From the NCBI GenBank assembly GCA_019449555.1, contig JAGRPN010000312.1:1-34327 (forward strand): 34,327 nucleotides of DNA, given 5' to 3'. The notes under the pieces were generated by a model that searched no databases, was not told the origin of the DNA, and was given only the letters and a program-made list of their open reading frames with translations. This document shows positions 30,462 through 34,327 of this stretch, piece by piece. A program made the position numbers and the translations under genes. The stretch is from Ramlibacter sp. GTDB taxonomy: Bacteria > Pseudomonadota > Gammaproteobacteria > Burkholderiales > Burkholderiaceae_C. Within the stretch, counting starts at the first letter, position 1; every line of letters begins with the position of its first letter.

Positions 30462-32615
30462 ATGCCACAGTCCAAGCAGGATGCGCAGCGCAAGTCAAAG
30501 GCCGGCGAGGGCGCGGCCAAGCAAAAGCAGCTGGAGGCGTTCAGCCAGGGACCCGAAAACCTCCTCACCACCAACCAGGGCGTGGTGATCCCGGACAACC
30601 ACAATTCGCTGAAGGCCGGCGTGCGCGGCCCGTCGTTGCTGGAAGACTTCATCCTGCGCGAGAAGATTGCGCATTTCGATCGCGAACGCATCCCCGAGCG
30701 CGTCGTCTATGCGCGCGGTGCGGCAGCGCACGGCTATTTCGAGCTGGCGCGGTCCCTGGTCGAGTACACCAGCGCCGATTTCCTGCAGGAGGCCGGCACC
30801 CGCACGCCCGTGTTCGTCCGATTCTCGGCTGCGTGCGGCTCGCGCGGATCGGCCGATACGGTGCGCGACCAGCGCGGGTTCGCGGTGAAGTTCTATACGC
30901 GCGAGGGCAACTACGACCTCGTGGGCGGGAACATGCCGGTGTCCTTCGTGCAGGACGCGATGAAGTATCCCGACCTGGTGCACGCGATGAAGCCGGAGCC
31001 GCATCACGACATGCCGCAGGCGGCGACGGCGCACGACAGCTTCTGGGATTTCGTCTCGCTCGCGCCGGAGACGACCCACATGCTGATGTGGCTGATGTCC
31101 GACCGCGCGCTGCCGCGCAGCTACCGGATGATGGAGGGCTTCGGCGTGCACACGTTTCGCCTGGTCAATGCGAAGGGCGTGCCGCACTTCGTCAAATTCC
31201 TCTGGAAACCCCGATTGGGCAAGCACGCGTTGCTGTGGGACGAGGCGCAGAAGATCGCCGGCAAGGACCCGGACTTCCACCGGCGCGACCTCTGGGAGGC
31301 GATCGCCCAAGGCAATTTCCCGGAGTGGGAACTCGGGCTGCAGCTGATCGAGCAGAGCAAGGCCGACACGCTCGGCTTCGACCTGCTGGACCCGACCAAA
31401 TTGATTCCGGAAGAGATCGTTCCGGTGCTCACCGTGGGCAAGCTGGTGCTCAATCGCAACCCCGACAATTTTTTCGCCGAGACCGAGCAGGTCGCGTTCC
31501 ACCCGGGCCATGTGGTCCCCGGCATCGACTTCAGCAACGATCCGTTGTTGCAGGGGCGGCTGTTCTCGTACACCGACACGCAGATGGCGCGCCTGGGCGG
31601 GCCGAACCTGCACGAGCTGCCGATCAACCGCGGCTTGTGCCCGGTCCACAATTTCCAGCGCGACGGCCAGCACCGCATGCTGGTGAACAAGGGACAGGTG
31701 GCGTACGAACCGAACTCGCTGACTAGCGGCGCGGAATTCCGCGTCGATGGCGGCCGGCAGGGTTTCCAGAGCTACCCGGATGCGCTGGAGCCGCCCAAGA
31801 CGCGGCGCCGCAGCCCGAGCTTCGACGATCACTTCAGCCAGGCCGCGCTGTTCTGGAACAGCCAGAGCCCGGTGGAACGGGACCACATCATTGCCGCCTT
31901 CCAGTTCGAACTTTGCAAGGTGGAAACGCCGGCGGTGCGGCAGCGCGTCGTGGACAACCTCGCGCACGTGGACGCGAAGCTGGCCCGCAAAGTGGCGGAG
32001 CCGCTCGGGATCGCCGTTCCCGATCCGAAGGCCGCGGCCGGACGGGCGGGCTTTCGTGACGTGCGCGCCAAGCTGCCGATCGAAGCGTCGGCCGCCCTCA
32101 GCATGGAAGGCAATGGCGGTAGTATCGCCACCCGCAAGGTCGCCGTGCTGGTGGCCGGCGGTGTGGAGCTGGGCGCGTTGCGCGTGATCCAGCAGGCGCT
32201 GCAGGACGCCGGTGCCAGCTGCCGCATCGTCGCGGCCCATCTGGGCTTCGTCGCGACCTCCTCGGGCCAGCAGCTGGCCGTGGATCACACTTTCGCCACG
32301 ATGCCGTCGGTGATGTTCGACGCCGTGCTGGTCCCCGGCGGGGCGGCGAGCGCCGAGGCGCTGGCGCGCGATGGCGACGCGGTGCATTTCGCGCTGGAGG
32401 CGTACAAGCATTGCAAACCGCTGTGCGTCATCGGCGAGGGCCTGCAGTTGCTTGGTACGCTGGGCATCAAGCTCGGGGAGACGGCCGGCGTGCCGGGCGT
32501 GCTGGTCGGAAAGAACGATCCGCCGGCGCGCGCGCAACTGGCGCAGGACTTCATCGCCGCCATCGCGCGGCATCGCCACTGGGCCCGGCCGAACCTCGAG
32601 GGCATCCCGGCCTGA
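30462..32615 (+). CDS. Large-subunit catalase-family heme protein with altered distal pocket (KatE/HPII-like)
   Basis: The 717-aa protein has the clade 2 catalase layout: a catalase barrel and helical region (~30-500), linker, and C-terminal DJ-1/PfpI-like domain (~575-717; VAVLVAGGVELGALRV, AVLVPGG, CVIGEG, without a nucleophile Cys). The proximal heme ligand is kept: Arg366 and Tyr370 in LLQGRLFSYTDTQ. Arg80, Ser122 and channel Asp136 also match HPII. However, the catalytic distal His (HPII His128, RIVHARG) is Tyr83 here (RVVYARG), and the distal Asn (HPII Asn201 in VGNNTP) is Gly156 (VGGNMP). HPII Val169 and Phe206 correspond to Ala124 and Ser161. The spacing Tyr83-Tyr370 equals His128-Tyr415 exactly, so the alignment is not in doubt. 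Heme binding is likely; normal catalase activity is unlikely. SD GGAG precedes ATG 30462. Confidence 0.93.
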   Translation: MPQSKQDAQRKSKAGEGAAKQKQLEAFSQGPENLLTTNQGVVIPDNHNSLKAGVRGPSLLEDFILREKIAHFDRERIPERVVYARGAAAHGYFELARSLVEYTSADFLQEAGTRTPVFVRFSAACGSRGSADTVRDQRGFAVKFYTREGNYDLVGGNMPVSFVQDAMKYPDLVHAMKPEPHHDMPQAATAHDSFWDFVSLAPETTHMLMWLMSDRALPRSYRMMEGFGVHTFRLVNAKGVPHFVKFLWKPRLGKHALLWDEAQKIAGKDPDFHRRDLWEAIAQGNFPEWELGLQLIEQSKADTLGFDLLDPTKLIPEEIVPVLTVGKLVLNRNPDNFFAETEQVAFHPGHVVPGIDFSNDPLLQGRLFSYTDTQMARLGGPNLHELPINRGLCPVHNFQRDGQHRMLVNKGQVAYEPNSLTSGAEFRVDGGRQGFQSYPDALEPPKTRRRSPSFDDHFSQAALFWNSQSPVERDHIIAAFQFELCKVETPAVRQRVVDNLAHVDAKLARKVAEPLGIAVPDPKAAAGRAGFRDVRAKLPIEASAALSMEGNGGSIATRKVAVLVAGGVELGALRVIQQALQDAGASCRIVAAHLGFVATSSGQQLAVDHTFATMPSVMFDAVLVPGGAASAEALARDGDAVHFALEAYKHCKPLCVIGEGLQLLGTLGIKLGETAGVPGVLVGKNDPPARAQLAQDFIAAIARHRHWARPNLEGIPA

Positions 32616-32759
32616 GAGCCGGGCTGAACCTGCAGCCCGACAGCAGGCCCTTCCTACGGCCGGTTGACTCGCACGCTTACTCCGGCGCCCGCTAGCGAGT
32701 CCCCAAATACGCCGGGTAGCCGGCACGGTGCTGGCTGCGATTCATTGCAGGAGATCACG

Positions 32760-33167
32760 ATGGCATCGAATAACCAGGGGAACGCGGGCGGCGGCACCAA
32801 GGCCGGCGGCACGTCCAACCGCGGCTTCGCCTCCATGGACCCGGAGCGCCAGCGCGAAATCGCCCGGGAAGGCGGCAAGGCGGCCCACCAAAAGGGCACG
32901 GCCCACGAGTTCACGTCCGAGGAAGCTCGCCAGGCCGGCAGCAAGGGAGGCCAGGCCGCTCACGAAAAAGGCACGGCCCACGAATTCGATTCGGACGAAG
33001 CGCGTGAAGCAGGCCGCAAGGGCGGCCAGGCCAGCCACGAAAAGGGAACGGCCCACGAGTTCGACTCCGAGGAGGCGCGCGAGGCCGGCCGCAAGGGCGG
33101 GCAGGCCAGTCACGGCGCCGGCAATCAGGGCACCGGGCATCAGGGCGGATCGAGCGCCAAACGCTAA
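32760..33167 (+). CDS. KGG-repeat general stress protein
   Basis: This 135-aa highly hydrophilic protein contains tandem KGG motifs (GsiB/YciG-like stress_induced KGG family). After a Gly/Asn-rich head and the typical opening FASMDPERQREIAREGGKAAH, a 25-residue unit repeats: GGKAAHQKGTAHEF..., GGQAAHEKGTAHEF..., GGQASHEKGTAHEF..., ending with a partial GGQASH. Relatives are induced by RpoS-type or general stress and are hydrophilin-like. ATG 32760 is chosen with AGGAG upstream; the frame is open to 32664 but without a ribosome-binding site. An inverted repeat ACTCGC/GCGAGT (32667-32672, 32695-32700) lies in the leader. A terminator follows the gene. Confidence 0.93.
   Translation: MASNNQGNAGGGTKAGGTSNRGFASMDPERQREIAREGGKAAHQKGTAHEFTSEEARQAGSKGGQAAHEKGTAHEFDSDEAREAGRKGGQASHEKGTAHEFDSEEAREAGRKGGQASHGAGNQGTGHQGGSSAKR
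32871..33115 (+). repeat. 75-bp in-frame tandem repeat inside the KGG gene
   Basis: Units begin at 32871, 32946 and 33021, with a partial fourth at 33096, each exactly 75 bp and encoding 25 residues. Units 2 and 3 are most alike at both DNA and protein levels, which suggests recent duplication or gene conversion. Confidence 0.9.
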
Positions 33168-33184
33168 ATCAGGGCTGGCGGCAT

Positions 33185-33214
33185 GGGGGGCGCGCCGTGC
33201 GGCCCCTTTTTTTT
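33185..33214 (+). terminator. Rho-independent terminator after the KGG gene
   Basis: A G-run (33185-33190) followed by CGCGCCGTGCGGCCCC (33191-33206) forms GGGGCGC...GCGGCCCC with a one-base bulge, followed by eight T (33207-33214). It lies 18 bp after the KGG stop and immediately before the next gene. Confidence 0.85.
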
Positions 33215-33241
33215 CCCGGTTCGCGCAAAATGGCGGGTTGC

Positions 33242-33967
33242 ATGCCGCCTGACCATCGCACCACCCAGAACCATCTGCTCGCCGCGTTTCCGACCGCGGA
33301 ATACGAACGCCTCGCGGCCGATCTCGAACTGGTCGCGATGCCGCTCGGCCAGGTGCTATGCGAATCCGGGGGGCAATTGCGGCATATCTATTTCCCCACC
33401 ACGGCGATCATTTCCCTGCTCTACGTCCTGGAAGACGGCGCATCCGCGGAAATCGCCGTGGTTGGCAACGAGGGACTCCTGGGCATCTCGCTGTTCATGG
33501 GCGGGGAAACCACGCCCAGCCGCGCCGTCGTTCGCAGCGCGGGCCATGGTTACCGGCTAAAGGCCGAACTGCTGCAGCGGGAATTCAGCCGCGCCGGCCC
33601 GGTGCTGCGATTGCTGCTGCGTTACACCCAGGCGCTCATCACGCAAATGACGCAGACAGCGGTGTGCAACCGGCACCATTCGGTCGAACAGCAGTTGTGC
33701 CGCGCGCTGCTGCTCAGCCTGGATCGGCTCTCCTGCAATTCGCTCACGATGACCCAGGAACTGATCGCCAACATGCTGGGCGTGCGCCGCGAGGGCGTGA
33801 CGGAGGCGGCCGGTAACCTGCAACGCGCGGGCCTGATCCGCTACAGCCGCGGGCACATCGACGTGCTGGACCGGCCCGGGCTCGAAAAAGCCGTCTGCGA
33901 GTGCTACCGCGTGGTGAAGGTGGAGTTCGACCGGCTGTTGTCGGACATTCCGCGCGAATTGCCATAG
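33242..33967 (+). CDS. Crp/Fnr family transcriptional regulator
   Basis: This ~241-aa regulator has an N-terminal cyclic-nucleotide-binding-like beta-roll (~15-115: LVAMPLGQVLCESGGQLRHIYFPTTAI, EIAVVGNEGLLGISLFMGG), a dimer helix and a C-terminal winged HTH (~165-225: LTMTQELIANMLGVRREGVTEAAGNLQRAGLIRY). The cNMP phosphate-binding Arg/Ser pattern of Crp is not obvious, and the Fnr N-terminal Cys cluster is absent, so the signal is unknown; three Cys occur in the linker region. Start is either ATG 33242 (MPPDHRTTQNH, preferred from family resemblance) or ATG 33230. CAAAAT overlaps the upstream ATG and may be a -10 for a leaderless message. A PAS sensor gene follows. Confidence 0.9.
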   Translation: MPPDHRTTQNHLLAAFPTAEYERLAADLELVAMPLGQVLCESGGQLRHIYFPTTAIISLLYVLEDGASAEIAVVGNEGLLGISLFMGGETTPSRAVVRSAGHGYRLKAELLQREFSRAGPVLRLLLRYTQALITQMTQTAVCNRHHSVEQQLCRALLLSLDRLSCNSLTMTQELIANMLGVRREGVTEAAGNLQRAGLIRYSRGHIDVLDRPGLEKAVCECYRVVKVEFDRLLSDIPRELP

Positions 33968-33990
33968 CGCCGGCAGCCGCCCCCCGCTAT

Positions 33991-34057
33991 GTTGGCTGCC
34001 GCACAGACGGGAGCCGGCCAACTCCCTACTGTGTGGGGTAGCAGCAGCAATTCCCAC
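33991..34057. promoter_or_regulatory. Dyad-rich leader upstream of the PAS gene
   Basis: The 172-bp gap holds an interrupted dyad GTTGGCT (33991-33997) with AGCCGGCCAAC (34012-34022), then GTGGG (34033-34037) with CCCAC (34053-34057). They may be a terminator for the regulator gene, operators, or leader structure. No T-run or recognised Crp/Fnr half-site pair is seen. Confidence 0.3.
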
Positions 34058-34139
34058 TATCTGCAGGCCGAGCGCTTCACGCCGGCCCGGGTGCTTCGCA
34101 CCAGCGACGCGTATTTTCAACTCTTCACGGAAACCAGCC

Positions 34140-34327
34140 ATGTCACCCATCGATCGAGGCGCGGCCGAAGACTATGCGGCGCGCGCGGACGCCGCCGCGG
34201 AGGCATTGCGCCGCGTTTCCCTGTTGAAGGCGGGCGCGCTGCAGAACGCGATCCTGACCAGCGCGAATTTCTCGATCATCGCGACCGACGAGAAAGGCAT
34301 CATCCAGCTGTTCAACGTCGGCGCCGA
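34140..34327 (+). CDS. PAS-domain signalling protein (5' part only)
   Basis: ATG 34140 opens a frame that runs off the right edge after 62 complete codons. It begins MSPIDRGAAEDYAARADAAA with a helical, charged lead-in, then ALQNAILTSANFSIIATDEKGIIQLFNVGA, the start of a PAS fold as found in sensor histidine kinases, diguanylate cyclases and chemoreceptors. The output domain lies outside the window. It follows a Crp/Fnr regulator on the same strand, so a sensory partnership is possible. Confidence 0.75.
   Translation, partial: MSPIDRGAAEDYAARADAAAEALRRVSLLKAGALQNAILTSANFSIIATDEKGIIQLFNVGA

Noticed and set aside
30495-32726. 743-aa minus-strand open frame opposite the catalase-like gene
   Set aside because: Antisense shadow; the plus strand carries an unmistakable catalase fold.
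32664-32759. Longer KGG protein start
   Set aside because: No ribosome-binding site at 32664, while AGGAG precedes ATG 32760 and homologs start there.
32871-33115. Regular repeats as a CRISPR array
   Set aside because: Period is exactly 75 bp with no unique spacers, all in frame within the KGG protein gene.
1-34327. tRNA/rRNA genes, insertion sequences, prophage or integration sites
   Set aside because: No cloverleaf, rRNA stretch, transposase, integrase or terminal inverted repeats seen; codon use appears uniform across the window.

Overview
The window is GC-rich chromosomal DNA with strongly GC-biased third codon positions and dense gene packing. Gene content and order (argS, a SPOR protein, dsbA, lptA, lptB, rpoN; thiL, pgpA, pncC; apaG beside rpe; DUF1631, Cys-rich CWC, DUF2214 families) point to a betaproteobacterium of the Burkholderiales, most likely Comamonadaceae (Ramlibacter/Variovorax/Polaromonas-like). 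This placement is inference from protein resemblance. I see no rRNA, tRNA, CRISPR array, insertion sequence or prophage.

Region 1 (1-9.4 kb) is metabolic and accessory. It holds the 5' part of an ABC solute-binding gene divergent from a GntR/FCD regulator, then gshB. A minus-strand pair (MFS exporter, class II glutamine amidotransferase) diverges from a fused family I CoA-transferase. A Cys-rich small protein and a large DUF1631 protein follow on the minus strand.

Region 2 (9.5-15.3 kb) covers glyoxylate and CoA chemistry. A type II haloacid dehalogenase and malate synthase G form a minus-strand operon, divergent from a family III CoA-transferase. A LysR regulator is translationally linked to a DUF2214 membrane protein.

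Region 3 (15.4-23.4 kb, plus strand) is core. It holds argS, a SPOR protein, dsbA and a strong terminator, then lptA-lptB (LPS export), rpoN (sigma-54), a THUMP rRNA methyltransferase and a PIN-domain protein. lptC and kdsC do not precede lptA, and hpf does not follow rpoN.

Region 4 (23.5-29.0 kb, minus strand) is a run of seven genes: apaG, a CPA2-type antiporter, ybdK, thiL, a secreted SNase-like nuclease, pgpA and pncC. rpe diverges from apaG.

Region 5 (29.7-34.3 kb) looks like a stress-response neighbourhood. It has a disordered 101-aa protein, a REP-like palindrome, a 39-aa membrane miniprotein, a large-subunit catalase-family protein, a KGG-repeat protein, a Crp/Fnr regulator and the start of a PAS-domain sensor. 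The most striking observation is in the catalase-family protein. By ungapped comparison with E. coli HPII it keeps the proximal heme-ligand Tyr and the C-terminal DJ-1/PfpI-like domain, but the two distal catalytic residues are replaced (His to Tyr83, Asn to Gly156). It is probably not an ordinary catalase.
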